A stretch of DNA of 64,000 nt. Origin: Stentor coeruleus (taxonomy: Eukaryota > Ciliophora > Heterotrichea > Heterotrichida > Stentoridae). Positions 10,701 through 20,327 of the stretch are shown piece by piece. The position numbers were made by a program, and so were the translations under genes. The DNA is taken from contig MPUH01000014.1 in the NCBI GenBank assembly GCA_001970955.1, positions 62,001-126,000 on the forward strand, given 5' to 3'. Numbering within the stretch: position 1 is the stretch's first letter; every line of letters starts with the position of its first letter. Under the pieces are notes generated by a model, which was given only the letters and a program-made list of their open reading frames with translations, had not been told where the DNA came from and made no database searches.

Positions 10701-13700
10701 TTTCTATTGATACTAATTCAGATACTTTTTGGCTTAATTTGTCTTTAAGATTAGAAATTTCGTCATTAGCTGATTTTAGCTGTTCTTCAAAAGAGCTTCG
10801 AATTTTTTCAATTTCAAGGTCTATATTTATTGTATCTTCATGGCTTTTAGATTCTTTGAAGTCTTCTTGGCTTTCAGCTTCTTCTAATTGTTTAACTAAA
10901 TGATAATTTTCGTCTTTTAATGAATTTATATCGTTTTCCAAATCTTTTATTGTCTTTTGTAGTTGGTTTTTGTGCATGTCAGCAAGTTTAACTTTTGTTT
11001 CTTGGTTTTTTGCCTCACTTTCTAGCTTAGTTAAAGTATCTTTAAGTGCATAAAATTCTTGCTTGCTTTGAATAAGTTTCGAATTTAGTTCTTCATTAGC
11101 TTGTTCTGATTGTTTTTTTGATTTTTCTAATGATGCATTTATTGATACTAGCTCAGCCACTTTTTGATTTAGTTTGTCTTTAAGATTAGAAATTTCATCG
11201 TTAGCTGATTTTAGTTGTTCTTCAAAAGAGCTTTGAATTTTTTCAATTTCAAGGTCTATATTTATTGTATCTTCATGATTTTCGGCTTCTTCTAATTGTT
11301 TTACTAAATGATAATTGTCGTCTTTTAATGAATTTATGTCATTTTCCAAATCTTTTATAGTCTTTTGTAGTTGATTTTTGTGCATATCAGCAAGCTTAAG
11401 TTTTGTTTCTTGGCTTTTTGCTTCACCTTCTAGTTTAGTAAGACTATCTTTAATTGCATAAAATTCTTGCTTGCTTTGAAGGAGTTTTGAATTCAGATCC
11501 TCAGTAACTTGTCCTAATTGACTTTTTGAGTTTTCTAAATCTATATTTATCATTTCTAGTTCAGCTGTTTTTTGGTTTAGTTTATCATTAAGTTTATAAA
11601 TTTCTTCATTAGCTGATTTTAATTGTTCTTCTAAGCAACCTTGGCTAGCCATATCATTTTTTATACTAAAACCATCACATTTATCAACTTCTAAAGACCT
11701 CATATTTTTACTTTCAGTCTCTTTAGCATCATTTATATCTCTAGGGCTTTTTATATTAGTACCCTCATTTATTTTTTTAATCGAGCCTTCATGCTTTTTT
11801 TTTTCTTCTTTTAATAAACTAATTTCCCCATCAGATTTTTTTTTCTTAGTATTTTCTTCAGATATATCCTTTATCCTACCTTCAAGTAAAAACACTTGAG
11901 TTTTAAGTGTAGCTATTTCCAAGTTTTTTCTTTCTATTTCTTGTTTTTTATCTTTTTCATCTTTAGCTTTAGCTTCTTTCACATTGTTTAGTTCTTGTAA
12001 TGTTTTTTGGATATCATTTTCTAATTCGAGTTTTATATAATTTGATTGTTCTAAAAGGTCATCTTTTATAAGTTTAACTTCTTTCATGTCGTTTAATTCT
12101 TGGATTTTAGTTTGAATCGTTTTTTCTAGTTCAAGTTTAGCCAAATTAGATTGTTCAAGAAGGTTATCTTTGTTATGAACAGTTTCTTGATATGATTTGA
12201 TTGTATTTTCTAAGCTTTTTATATTAAATTGAAGTTTTTTAATAACACTATCTTTACTCTGTAGTTCAGCTTCAAGAGATTTAATCTGAGCACTAGCCAA
12301 ATTTTCAGCATTCTCAGTAAAATCTTTATTTTCACTAGCCAAACTTATGATTTTCTCTTCAGTTTCAATAATTTTCCTATTAAGTTCATCATTTTCTTCC
12401 CTTACTTCATCAATTTTTTTATTCAATTCCAAGTTTTTCTTATACAAATTATTTTTTTCTACAGACAATTCATTTATTTCATTACTTTTTTTCAATAGTA
12501 CCTGCACATTTTCTTTATCTTTATCCAAAGATTTCTTTTCTAATTGGTTAATTATCCCATGTAATTCTTTTATTTTATCTTTTAACTCATCTAAATTTTT
12601 ATCAGATTCCATACTAAACTCCGCACTATATTCTTCTGAATATTGTTGTTTACGTGTTGGTGATGATAAAATTGTTTGCATTTCATTAGCATGATTTTCT
12701 TCTTGTTCAAGCCATTTACGTTCAAAATTTTGTCGTTCTTTTCTTAAAAGTTCTTGTAAAGATTCAATCATTTTATTTCTTTCAGTCACTTTATTCCTCA
12801 GTTCATCGATAAAATTTGATTTCTGTTTATCCTTTTCTTTTTCTCTTTCACGATTGATGTTTTTTTTACCTTCAGTTTCCATGAGTAAGTTTTGATAGTT
12901 GTGCTGAATCCTTTGATTATCATTTATCATGTCGATTAATTTCAGATTAAGGTCTTCATTTTTGCTTTGAAGCTCAGTCACTTTTTTATTAGCTTTTTCA
13001 AGTTTTTCCGATAGTTGGTCGATTTTGTTAAGCATTTTTTTTACTTCTTCATCGGTTTTATATAAATTCATAAGTAACCCTTTAGGTGGGCTTTGTCTAA
13101 GACTTCTATACCTTCCAAGATCTTCATCAGGTACTATTTGTTTATCTACAAGCTGAGCATTTTCTCTTCTTAGCTTAGAATTTTCTTCAGATATTTCATT
13201 AAGCTTATGTTCAAGATCATTTATATGTGTTCTAAGTTTTAATATAGACTCTTCTCTTGGTTGTATATCAGAAAGTCTAGCATTTTTCAAACTAGTCTCT
13301 AAAGATAATTCAAAGTCTCGAGCTTTAACTTCTGGGGCTGGGACAAAGACTGGAGATTTTTGTCTTATTGGAGATCTCTTATCATTAGGTTCAGTTTTCC
13401 TTGTTTTTCCTATAGTTTCGCTTTGGGTATTGATTTTATCTTGCATCAAGTCAGATATTTTTTCAGAAAACATTCTGTTGATGTCTTTTTCTTTTTTTAT
13501 TTCTTTTTCTAAATTGAGGATTCTCTGTTCTTTTTCTTCAAGGAATTTTAAATGTTGGTCGTTGCTCTGTTTAAGCTCAATTGTGTGCTTTGTTTTTTCC
13601 TTTATGCCTTCCTGAAGCTTTTTAATATACTCTTCTCTAAAGCCTGTCTCATCTTGTTCTTTTTTAATCTTTGTATGAAAACTTGAAAACTCTCTTTTGT

Positions 13701-14316
13701 ATACTTCTAACTTGATATCTTGATCTTTAATCAATGTTTTAAGATTAAAAATCTCTTTTTCATAATACTGTTTAAGTTTAATATTCTCTTGTATATAAAA
13801 CTTGCTCTGTTCTTCAAAGTCTTTCGTTTTTTTCTGTAAATCCCCAATCACCTTGGTATCTTTTTCCTGCAAATTTTCATATTCTTTTTTACTTGTGCTT
13901 TTAACAGTAGAAAGTTCTTTAGTAACTTTAAGATTTTCCATTTCCAGTTCATTGATATAGAATTTCTGATCTTTGATAATTTTTTCTAGTTTATTTTGGG
14001 ATTCTATGAAATTTGTCCTAGTCAGTTGAAGTTCTTTTTGGCAACTATTAAGTCTTTCATTAAGCCTTTGAAATTCTCTTGGGTCCTGACTTTCTCCTGT
14101 ATCGACTCTTGCTGGGGAGAATTTTGTTGGGCTTTTTTCCCCTGATAATGTTGAATAAGGGGACTGATATGGTGATTTTCCAAGCCGTTCATTTAGTTTC
14201 TCTAGCCTTGAAGGACTTGTTTTCCTTATTTGGCCTTTGGGAAGAGCTTTAGAACCGGTTGGCGTAACAACATATGGCTGGCTTTGGCCTCTAGATTTTA
14301 AAGGACTTGACCTCAT
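7771..14316 (-). CDS. Giant coiled-coil protein with internal tandem repeats
   Basis: One uninterrupted frame of 2181 residues, ATG to TAA. The first 80 or so residues are basic and Ser/Pro-rich with many S-P or T-P sites. Nearly everything after that is continuous coiled coil rich in Glu, Lys, Leu, Asn and Gln. Residues about 889-1290 consist of three near-identical units of about 135-140 residues, each ending around KDLENDI-x-SLKDDNYHLVKQLEEAE. Two diverged single copies of the unit end occur near residues 1635-1672 and 1892-1938. Length and architecture resemble golgins, centrosomal or basal-body scaffolds, or myosin-like rods, but there is no motor, GRIP or other diagnostic domain. I infer a long filamentous scaffold and cannot name the orthologue. 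Confidence 0.85.
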   Translation of the reverse strand: MRSSPLKSRGQSQPYVVTPTGSKALPKGQIRKTSPSRLEKLNERLGKSPYQSPYSTLSGEKSPTKFSPARVDTGESQDPREFQRLNERLNSCQKELQLTRTNFIESQNKLEKIIKDQKFYINELEMENLKVTKELSTVKSTSKKEYENLQEKDTKVIGDLQKKTKDFEEQSKFYIQENIKLKQYYEKEIFNLKTLIKDQDIKLEVYKREFSSFHTKIKKEQDETGFREEYIKKLQEGIKEKTKHTIELKQSNDQHLKFLEEKEQRILNLEKEIKKEKDINRMFSEKISDLMQDKINTQSETIGKTRKTEPNDKRSPIRQKSPVFVPAPEVKARDFELSLETSLKNARLSDIQPREESILKLRTHINDLEHKLNEISEENSKLRRENAQLVDKQIVPDEDLGRYRSLRQSPPKGLLMNLYKTDEEVKKMLNKIDQLSEKLEKANKKVTELQSKNEDLNLKLIDMINDNQRIQHNYQNLLMETEGKKNINREREKEKDKQKSNFIDELRNKVTERNKMIESLQELLRKERQNFERKWLEQEENHANEMQTILSSPTRKQQYSEEYSAEFSMESDKNLDELKDKIKELHGIINQLEKKSLDKDKENVQVLLKKSNEINELSVEKNNLYKKNLELNKKIDEVREENDELNRKIIETEEKIISLASENKDFTENAENLASAQIKSLEAELQSKDSVIKKLQFNIKSLENTIKSYQETVHNKDNLLEQSNLAKLELEKTIQTKIQELNDMKEVKLIKDDLLEQSNYIKLELENDIQKTLQELNNVKEAKAKDEKDKKQEIERKNLEIATLKTQVFLLEGRIKDISEENTKKKKSDGEISLLKEEKKKHEGSIKKINEGTNIKSPRDINDAKETESKNMRSLEVDKCDGFSIKNDMASQGCLEEQLKSANEEIYKLNDKLNQKTAELEMINIDLENSKSQLGQVTEDLNSKLLQSKQEFYAIKDSLTKLEGEAKSQETKLKLADMHKNQLQKTIKDLENDINSLKDDNYHLVKQLEEAENHEDTINIDLEIEKIQSSFEEQLKSANDEISNLKDKLNQKVAELVSINASLEKSKKQSEQANEELNSKLIQSKQEFYALKDTLTKLESEAKNQETKVKLADMHKNQLQKTIKDLENDINSLKDENYHLVKQLEEAESQEDFKESKSHEDTINIDLEIEKIRSSFEEQLKSANDEISNLKDKLSQKVSELVSIENSKKQSDQANEELNSKLIQSKQEFYALKDTLAKLESEAKSQETKLKLADMQKNQLQKTIKDLENDIKSLKDDNYHLVKQLEEAESQENSKEPEIIINYGSEASIFDKKESENELREHVSNLEEKIRLLQTQDKDKETQIEQIPQDTMEKIDIFIDNQKDLTQAIQALEDQNMKICKMLNEKTEEVKEISIKKCEFMQRINELSEENKKLHEENMAIITSNNELQIKIDNSHIETNELKNKIISLEKLQENQSNLIKQKENNYKQAMLEKRILDKKIDDLNKEILIIKDENVELIKEKENLEEINESLDKEMKEMEKLLDEMHKENSVKRHLISQNVVDEMESKWKKVENELRKEIEDKNAQIKDLESIVKDKIHMENIYKNDNVKKDMEIKEKDKEVKECKEACEKKILEVRQEILIVKENIKKVEKDFKEKDAQVKIADARRVKMQENIRELEDDLRRLREENYGLIVKGNQDSTENVSSVDLQEIGLEKENKMQEEIEFYRNKEQQFLQKIADFEGELTAVKEENDKIKLLVDDYQKQVQEKSTTIKRLQDSLSREQEQFKKIKNNKDTHTKELLIIKEDNINLIKEKEHLEDEIENLKNTLETLSESHQKSQASTPSLSFYQNQIQSLNTELAQKTIEIQSLNSQLHNLITEISTKTAELEQIRIEKFSAIQDLTQKCSKLESEIKDKDSKIKLIELHKGQLQKDLKNYEAELQALKEDNYLLVKKSESLEQNSMANSEDLRDNTEIIGKFMENESKLTKQIQDLQNEYKQSQELIRTLNKEKIEFSNRIKELEDCRSEIRQLTQEKENLLRNIKELSQNVDFLRKNNQADKENYEKEVNKQKKDLEMIKKQAKSRSDDDNIEKLHLKETNVQLITQNEKLEENIEIFKQKQEDYLEQISRYQSQITYLERQIIDFTEILKEKSLSLDALKEQNAKHLYQISNLEDENKHLVTQIQGKITDKKPEISDVDLLF
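10445..11650 (-). repeat. Three tandem coding repeats of about 405-420 bp
   Basis: Three in-phase direct repeats inside the giant coiled-coil gene, at about 10445-10850, 10865-11270 and 11280-11650. The encoded units share SANDEIS, SKQEFYAL, LADMHKNQLQKTIKDLE and YHLVKQLEEAE. The middle unit carries an extra insertion and the third a small deletion, so they are recent but not identical duplications. The boundaries are approximate. Confidence 0.85.
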
Positions 14317-14614
14317 TTTTATATTATTTTCAAACTGTTTAGATAAGAAAATTTGGAATAAGATAGAGATTGATGAAGAAGGTTTTAGAATAGGCTTTTA
14401 TTAGATGTTGATGAATAAGAATACTGGCTAAAGAATTTGAATAGAAGAATTGTATGAAAAATGTTGAGGATAATTTTGGGCGTGGTGAACTTTTGGGATT
14501 GGAATTTTTGTAATTTTTTTTTTGATGTTGGGATAAAGGGAAATATGATGTGGTATTAGAATATTATGATAAACTGAAAAAAAATGAATATATTAATCTT
14601 TATAGTTGGAGATA

Positions 14615-15343
14615 ATGAGATATAAAATTACTTATGATAGCTTTGTCATTGAATATAACAAACAAGCTATTCAGTATATTGAAAAAAACGAACTGGATCA
14701 AGCGATATCGTTGATGAAAACTGCAGATAATATTATGAAAACTGAAAATGTTAGGAATATGAATTTACTTAAGAGTCTGACTTATTACTCATACGGAATC
14801 TACAACATGAAAAAGCGCAAAATCCTACTTTCAATAAAATATTTTCTCAAATCCTTAGATCATGGGAAAAATGGTATAAACATTTTAACCTTATCCAAAA
14901 CCCATCTTCACCTCTCACAAATATACCTAAAATCTAGTCAATACAGCAAATCCCTTCAACATGCTCTTTTAGCTTTAAAAGCCTGTAAAACTTCAACAAA
15001 AGAACTCTTTGAAATATTTGAAAGCATAGGTAATTCATATAAACACTTAGGAAACCATCTTGAAGCTATGAAATATTTTAGAACAGGATGTGAACTTAGT
15101 AACAAATTGTATGGAAAAAATAGTGAATATGAAGTGAAACTAGCTTATGAGCACGAAAAACTATCAAAAATAAATGGGATTAAAAGTAGAAAACTATGTA
15201 CACCGACAAGGACCAAAAGTTCAGAACAGATTTTCAACAGTGTTCCGAGGTCTTTAACCCCAGTTTTAAGCCCAAATCCATCAAATATCCCAATAAACAG
15301 AACTAAAGGGCATAGTTTTATCAACAAGTTTATAGATGATTAG
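14615..15343 (+). CDS. TPR-repeat protein
   Basis: The first in-frame ATG is at 14615 (MRYKITYD); the frame extends three codons upstream only through a TTG, which I do not use. The product is 242 residues. Helical pairs typical of tetratricopeptide repeats run from about residue 10 to 175: a first pair around NELDQAISLMKTA, then KILLSIKYFLKSLDHG, SKSLQHALLALKAC, and the clearest unit SIGNSYKHLGNHLEAMKYFRTG. The C-terminal 65 residues are basic, Ser/Pro-rich and disordered. TPRs bind peptides or act as scaffolds; the partner is unknown. The gene lies 118 nt upstream of ABCF3 on the same strand. Confidence 0.75.
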   Translation: MRYKITYDSFVIEYNKQAIQYIEKNELDQAISLMKTADNIMKTENVRNMNLLKSLTYYSYGIYNMKKRKILLSIKYFLKSLDHGKNGINILTLSKTHLHLSQIYLKSSQYSKSLQHALLALKACKTSTKELFEIFESIGNSYKHLGNHLEAMKYFRTGCELSNKLYGKNSEYEVKLAYEHEKLSKINGIKSRKLCTPTRTKSSEQIFNSVPRSLTPVLSPNPSNIPINRTKGHSFINKFIDD

Positions 15344-15460
15344 TTCTTTTTAACATAATTCATAATAAACCTTATTATCCTTAACCAAAACTCATAAATT
15401 CTCTTTCATAAAGCCCATCCTCCACTTTTCTATTCCAAATCCAGAAATTTATCTAATAAA

Positions 15461-17518
15461 ATGGAAGGAAAAATTGAGGACATAATCCGCAGGGTTTCCT
15501 CAAGCTTAAGTCTTCCTGAACGATGTTTCTCCTACATGGCAGGAATGATCCTAGACGATCCTCCTCGTAGTAGTTCCGAATTACAAGACATGCTTGAAGA
15601 CTTTTTCACAGATGGTGGATGTAAAAAAGATACCCAAAAATTATCAGGGGATATATGGAAGCAGCTTCTTGAAATTGGCTTTAAAACTAGTGAGAAAGTT
15701 GATAGAATCGTTGCTGAACAAATGAAAACAGGAGTTATATTAAATGAAACTGGAATAGCAACAGAAGCAATTACAGCTGATTATGTTGACCCTTTTTTAG
15801 GTATACAAAAAGCTATAGTCAATTTTAATTCACAAGATAAAGGGGTTAAAAATATTAAAGCAAAAAGAACTGCTGAAGAACAACAAAAACATGCTTTGAC
15901 TATGAAAGCATTTCAAAGGACATACCCACCAGCACGAGTTTTTCATACAAAAACAGAAGGTAAAACTAGGGATATTATTGTAGAAAGGTTTTCTATGCAG
16001 ATTGGTGGGAAGAATTTGTTGGAAAATGCAAGTCTTAAAGTGGCATTTCCAAGGAAGTATGGCTTGGTAGGGAGGAATGGGATTGGGAAAACTACTTTGT
16101 TGAGTGCTTTGGCTGCTGGGGATATAGAAAAAGTACCTAAGAATTTGCATATTTTGTATGTGGAACAGGAGATTGTGGGAGATGAGAAAACAGCTTTACA
16201 GACGTTGTTGGAAGCGGATGTAGAAAGAGATGAGCTTCTTAAGCTCCAAGCTCAGGTCCATAACGACATTCAAAAAATGACTGATATCAACGAGAGGCTA
16301 CAAATGATCGACGCTTTCACCGCAGAAAGCCGTGCAGCAGGGATCCTAAGCGGCCTTGGTTTCACAAACGAAACCATGCGCCTAGAAACCAAAAAGCTCT
16401 CAGGTGGTTGGAGGATGAGAATCGCATTAGCAAAAGGTCTTTTCTGTCAACCCGATATCCTTCTTCTTGATGAACCAACAAACCATTTAGACCTTGAAAC
16501 AGTTGTCTGGTTAGAAGATTATATTCACACTTATCCTAATACTGTAATAGTTGTCTCTCATGACAGAGCTTTTTTAAACAGTGTCGCAACTGATATTATT
16601 CATTTTCATTCTGAATCCTTACATTATTTCAAAGGTAACTATGATGATTTCGAAAGGGTCCGTGGAGAAAAACTCTTATGCCAAAGACGTGCTCATGATG
16701 CCCAACAAGCAAGAATCGACCATGTGCAGAAATTTATCGACCGTTTTCGTTATAATGCAAAAAGAGCCTCAATGGTCCAATCTCGTATAAAGTCTTTAAA
16801 TAAAATGGAGATTATTGATGAAGTATTAGAAGACCCAACATGTGTTTTTCAGTTCCCTGATATGGAGAAACTTAGTGCTCCACTTCTAAGAATTGATGAT
16901 GGGAGTTTTGGGTATGGGTCTGATATGATATTATCAGAAATCAATATTAATATAGACATGGAAACTAGGATGGCTATAGTTGGGAGAAATGGTTGTGGTA
17001 AAACAACTTTACTTAAATTATTAGAAGAGCATATAACTTTAAAAACAGGACAATTATATAAACACAGAAGGCTTAGGATTGCAACTTTTACTCAACATCA
17101 TATTGATTTATTAGACTTATCACTTTCCCCACTTGAACAATTAGCATCAATGTACCCTAATACCCCTTCTGAAGCTATAAGGGCACATTTAGGATCTTTT
17201 GGTATTACTGGGAATTTAGCTTTAAGACCTATATGCTTTTTATCTGGTGGTCAGAAATCTAGAGTTGCTTTTTCTGCTGTAGCTTTTAAACAACCTCATA
17301 TATTGTTTTTAGATGAACCTACAAATCATTTAGATATTGATGCAGTAAATGCACTTATTATAGCTGTTGAAGGGTTTAGTGGAGGTGTTGTTGTTGTTAG
17401 TCATGACCAACATTTTGTAAGTTCAGTTTGTAAGGAAATATGGGTTATTAAAAAAGGACGTGTGAGGAAATTCAAAGGGGAATTCAATGATTATAGAAAA
17501 ATGATAAGTTCTAGTTAA
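15461..17518 (+). CDS. ABCF3: ABCF3/Gcn20-type ABC ATPase
   Basis: 685 residues, a normal length for ABCF3. The N-terminal domain (1-150) resembles the ABCF3/Gcn20 extension. Two ATP-binding cassettes follow. The first has Walker A GRNGIGKT (204-211), signature LSGGW (313-317) and Walker B ILLLDEPTNHLD (about 333-344). The second has Walker A GRNGCGKT (508-515), signature LSGGQ (594-598) and LFLDEPTNHLD. No membrane helices are present. A linker between the cassettes has the basic helical character of ABCF proteins. Family members bind ribosomes; yeast Gcn20 works with Gcn1 to sense uncharged tRNA. All catalytic motifs are intact. The flank upstream of the ATG is C-rich and G-free. Confidence 0.93.
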   Translation: MEGKIEDIIRRVSSSLSLPERCFSYMAGMILDDPPRSSSELQDMLEDFFTDGGCKKDTQKLSGDIWKQLLEIGFKTSEKVDRIVAEQMKTGVILNETGIATEAITADYVDPFLGIQKAIVNFNSQDKGVKNIKAKRTAEEQQKHALTMKAFQRTYPPARVFHTKTEGKTRDIIVERFSMQIGGKNLLENASLKVAFPRKYGLVGRNGIGKTTLLSALAAGDIEKVPKNLHILYVEQEIVGDEKTALQTLLEADVERDELLKLQAQVHNDIQKMTDINERLQMIDAFTAESRAAGILSGLGFTNETMRLETKKLSGGWRMRIALAKGLFCQPDILLLDEPTNHLDLETVVWLEDYIHTYPNTVIVVSHDRAFLNSVATDIIHFHSESLHYFKGNYDDFERVRGEKLLCQRRAHDAQQARIDHVQKFIDRFRYNAKRASMVQSRIKSLNKMEIIDEVLEDPTCVFQFPDMEKLSAPLLRIDDGSFGYGSDMILSEININIDMETRMAIVGRNGCGKTTLLKLLEEHITLKTGQLYKHRRLRIATFTQHHIDLLDLSLSPLEQLASMYPNTPSEAIRAHLGSFGITGNLALRPICFLSGGQKSRVAFSAVAFKQPHILFLDEPTNHLDIDAVNALIIAVEGFSGGVVVVSHDQHFVSSVCKEIWVIKKGRVRKFKGEFNDYRKMISSS

Positions 17519-17530
17519 TTATATTTTTTT

Positions 17531-18556
17531 TTAGTCTAAGGTAAGAAGTATTTTTACAGCATTGTTGTAGTTGTTATTTGATTTTATAAGAGCATCTGAG
17601 ATTTCTTTGTTGTCTGTAAACCCTAAGGATTTTATTTTTTCTATGAGTTCTTCATGTTGATATGATGGGTTTTTTAGTTTTGTTAGATGTGGATGATGTA
17701 TTATTTGAGTACAAGGAAGACAGAGTTGGTAGTTTATACAAATTTGACATTGGGTGTAAGGGATTTTGATTAAGAATTTATTACAATTGGCACATTGAGG
17801 ATTTGATAAGTGTTGGGATTTTGATATGCTGTGGTTGAAAGACCCAATTGATTTGTTGATTATTGTGAAGGTTGAACTTTGTATGCAAGGGTTGGAGATG
17901 TTGTGGATACTGTTGGTTGGATAATAAATTATGGATTTACATTTAGGATGTAAATCCTTATTTTCTTCTAATTTATTGATTTCTTCCTGTTTTACAAATA
18001 AACTATCACCTTTCACGTGCTTCATGTTTTCTTTATAGTCCACAATTTCCTCAACTTCTTCATCTTCAACATAATATTTTCCCTTTACCCCAATTTCTTT
18101 ATTTTCCCTAAAATTACGATCTTGCCTTTTATCCTCCACCTTAATAAAATTCTTAATATTCGGATCTCCCGCTTGAACTACTTCAATAACTTCTTCTTCA
18201 AGCATTTCTAAAGAAGGAGGTTTAAAGTATGATATTTCATCAATAACAATAGAAACTTTATCTTCTAAATTTTGATTAATCGATTGTACTAAAGGGATAT
18301 TTTCGAAGTAATTTAAGTCTGCACTAGCTTGTGATTCAATAAGAAAAAAAGAGTTTTCCTTCTTTATTGCATTGCGGGCATTAACAAAATCAGTTTGTGT
18401 TTTGACTGAAGCTAATAAATCTGAGTTAGCATAGTATTTTATTACAGGGTTCATTATACCGAAAACATTGAAAATTAAGCTCTTGAACTCTATAAGGCTG
18501 TCAGTCCATTTGACTGTTTTTCTATAATCTTTATGTCTAACACGTATAGTGTCCAT
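17531..18556 (-). CDS. p62/NBR1-like protein (PB1-like, ZZ finger, UBA)
   Basis: 341 residues. Residues 1-75 look like a PB1 domain (basic IRVRHKDYRK start, then an acidic-face region). Residues about 254-292 are a ZZ-type zinc finger with CANC, CQIC and CLPC pairs followed by HHPH. Residues about 301-341 form a UBA domain (EKIKSLGF ... AVKILL). PB1 plus ZZ plus C-terminal UBA is the arrangement of the autophagy receptor SQSTM1/p62. NBR1 adds a four-tryptophan domain that is not seen here. The middle is acidic and disordered and has several possible aromatic-x-x-Val/Ile/Leu motifs that might bind Atg8, but none is diagnostic. It converges on ABCF3 with only 12 nt between stop codons. I infer a selective-autophagy receptor. 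Confidence 0.7.
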   Translation of the reverse strand: MDTIRVRHKDYRKTVKWTDSLIEFKSLIFNVFGIMNPVIKYYANSDLLASVKTQTDFVNARNAIKKENSFFLIESQASADLNYFENIPLVQSINQNLEDKVSIVIDEISYFKPPSLEMLEEEVIEVVQAGDPNIKNFIKVEDKRQDRNFRENKEIGVKGKYYVEDEEVEEIVDYKENMKHVKGDSLFVKQEEINKLEENKDLHPKCKSIIYYPTNSIHNISNPCIQSSTFTIINKSIGSFNHSISKSQHLSNPQCANCNKFLIKIPYTQCQICINYQLCLPCTQIIHHPHLTKLKNPSYQHEELIEKIKSLGFTDNKEISDALIKSNNNYNNAVKILLTLD

Positions 18557-18815
18557 TTAGTAATTATTTGATCTATAATTTTTATAATAATTTCTTCAAA
18601 TTGCCTATTAAATTATATACTAAATTTATTAGTTTTTGAAATGCATAATGTCAAGAAAAATCTATTTTCTTTTTGAATTATATTTTCCTTATAAGTCTTT
18701 ATAAACATCAGGATTTATATAAACTTCCCATCCTAACTTCATTATATGAACACCTCACTAAATCTATAATATTCACCTTAATAGTCTAATATCACTAAAC
18801 CTCTGTAAAATTATC

Positions 18816-20327
18816 TTAATCATCAGATTCATCCACGACGAGTATTTTCATGATATTAGCCTTATTCAGATCAGTTTCAGATTTCCCATGAAGAGCAATG
18901 CAAATATCAGTAGTATTCACAAGTCCTCTTGTCTTAGCAACTTCAATAGCATATCTCAATAGATTCTCCGTCCCTTCATAAGATGGTACTTTAAGTGTAA
19001 GGCCTCCTCTAACAATTGTTGTCTGATTAATAGTAGACTGGCTCATTGAAACACACAATATCGGCATTGGTGGTAAGAATTTTGATACTTGTAAAGGTGT
19101 TGACCCAGTATCAGTAATAACAATAATCAACTTTGCTTTAAGTTCAAGTGCAGTCTGAACAGCAGCTGCAGCAACAGCTTCAGTAGTTGAAAGCTCCCAT
19201 GGAATTGAATCTCTGACTCTATAGAATTCTTGAGTATAATCAATGCATCGTTCAGCTTCACAACATATACGAGTCATAATCTCAAGAGCATTTAAAGGAA
19301 ATTTACCATTTGCTGTCTCCCCAGAAAGCATAACAGCATCAGTACCATCAAGAACAGCATTAGCAACATCTGTAGCTTCAGCTCTAGTAGGTCTTGGATT
19401 ATTTATCATACTTTCAAGCATTTGTGTTGCTGTGACAACTGGTTTTCCATACATTTTGCATTTCTGGATCATCATTTTCTGAGCCAAAAACACTTTTTCT
19501 GCTGGAATTTCCATGCCAAGATCTCCTCTTGCAACCATAACCCCATCTGTAGCTTTGACGATTTCTTCAAAATTTTCAAGTCCTTCACCATTCTCGATTT
19601 TACTTATGATTTTTATATGTGCGCCTCTTGGTCCTAGAATGTCTCTAATTGTCTCAACATCACTTGCTTTACGAACAAAACTTGCAGCTATAAAGTCAAC
19701 ATTGTATTTTAAAGCGAAATTCTCAAGATCATCTTCATCTTTTTCAGTGACTGTAGGTAAATCAACATAGCATCCAGGAAGACACATATTCTTTTTTTCT
19801 CCAATAACCGCTGAGTTTTTGACTATAACTTTAATCCAAGTATCACCAATTTCTGTTACTAGACATTGAATATTCCCATCAGCGATAAGAACTTGTCCAC
19901 CAACTTTTACTGTTGTCGGTAATGCAAGATAACTACAAGCTATAGTTGATGAATTGCCAACAAATGAATAATCAGTTGTAATAGTAAGTTCTTGATCTGC
20001 TACAAGGTTGACATTAGCATGATTTTCTAAGAGACCAGTTCGGATTTCAGGTCCTTTAGTATCAAGCATGATGGCACAGGATTTTTCTGGACGTTGTTTA
20101 TTTGCTTCACGTATGATCCTAACAGCTTCACCATGAGTTGAATGATCTCCATGTGAGAAATTCAGTCTGGCTATGTTCATTCCAAGATCAAGCATTTTTA
20201 CTACAGTGTCAATTTTTAAACAACTAGGACCCATTGTGCAGACAATTTTAGTCTTACGTTTTGTTATATCGATATCTCCAATCCAGTCTTGGAGTTCGAG
20301 TAATTTTCGCCTGTATCTGCGGTCCAT
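18816..20327 (-). CDS. PK: Pyruvate kinase
   Basis: 503 residues, normal length. It has all the usual motifs: TKIVCTMGPS and ARLNFSHG near the start, LDTKGPEIRTG, the catalytic-lysine signature SKIENGEG, DGVMVARGDLGMEIP, KPVVTATQMLESM, PTRAEATDVANAVLDGTDAVMLSGETANG, and a C-terminal allosteric-type domain. It converts phosphoenolpyruvate and ADP to pyruvate and ATP in glycolysis. The glutamate in GPEIRTG is the residue associated with potassium-dependent enzymes. No targeting sequence is seen, so it is probably cytosolic. Confidence 0.96.
   Translation of the reverse strand: MDRRYRRKLLELQDWIGDIDITKRKTKIVCTMGPSCLKIDTVVKMLDLGMNIARLNFSHGDHSTHGEAVRIIREANKQRPEKSCAIMLDTKGPEIRTGLLENHANVNLVADQELTITTDYSFVGNSSTIACSYLALPTTVKVGGQVLIADGNIQCLVTEIGDTWIKVIVKNSAVIGEKKNMCLPGCYVDLPTVTEKDEDDLENFALKYNVDFIAASFVRKASDVETIRDILGPRGAHIKIISKIENGEGLENFEEIVKATDGVMVARGDLGMEIPAEKVFLAQKMMIQKCKMYGKPVVTATQMLESMINNPRPTRAEATDVANAVLDGTDAVMLSGETANGKFPLNALEIMTRICCEAERCIDYTQEFYRVRDSIPWELSTTEAVAAAAVQTALELKAKLIIVITDTGSTPLQVSKFLPPMPILCVSMSQSTINQTTIVRGGLTLKVPSYEGTENLLRYAIEVAKTRGLVNTTDICIALHGKSETDLNKANIMKILVVDESDD

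Noticed and set aside
9397-13615. Phe/Ser-rich + strand frames inside the giant coiled-coil gene
   Set aside because: They are antisense shadows of Glu/Lys-rich coding sequence.
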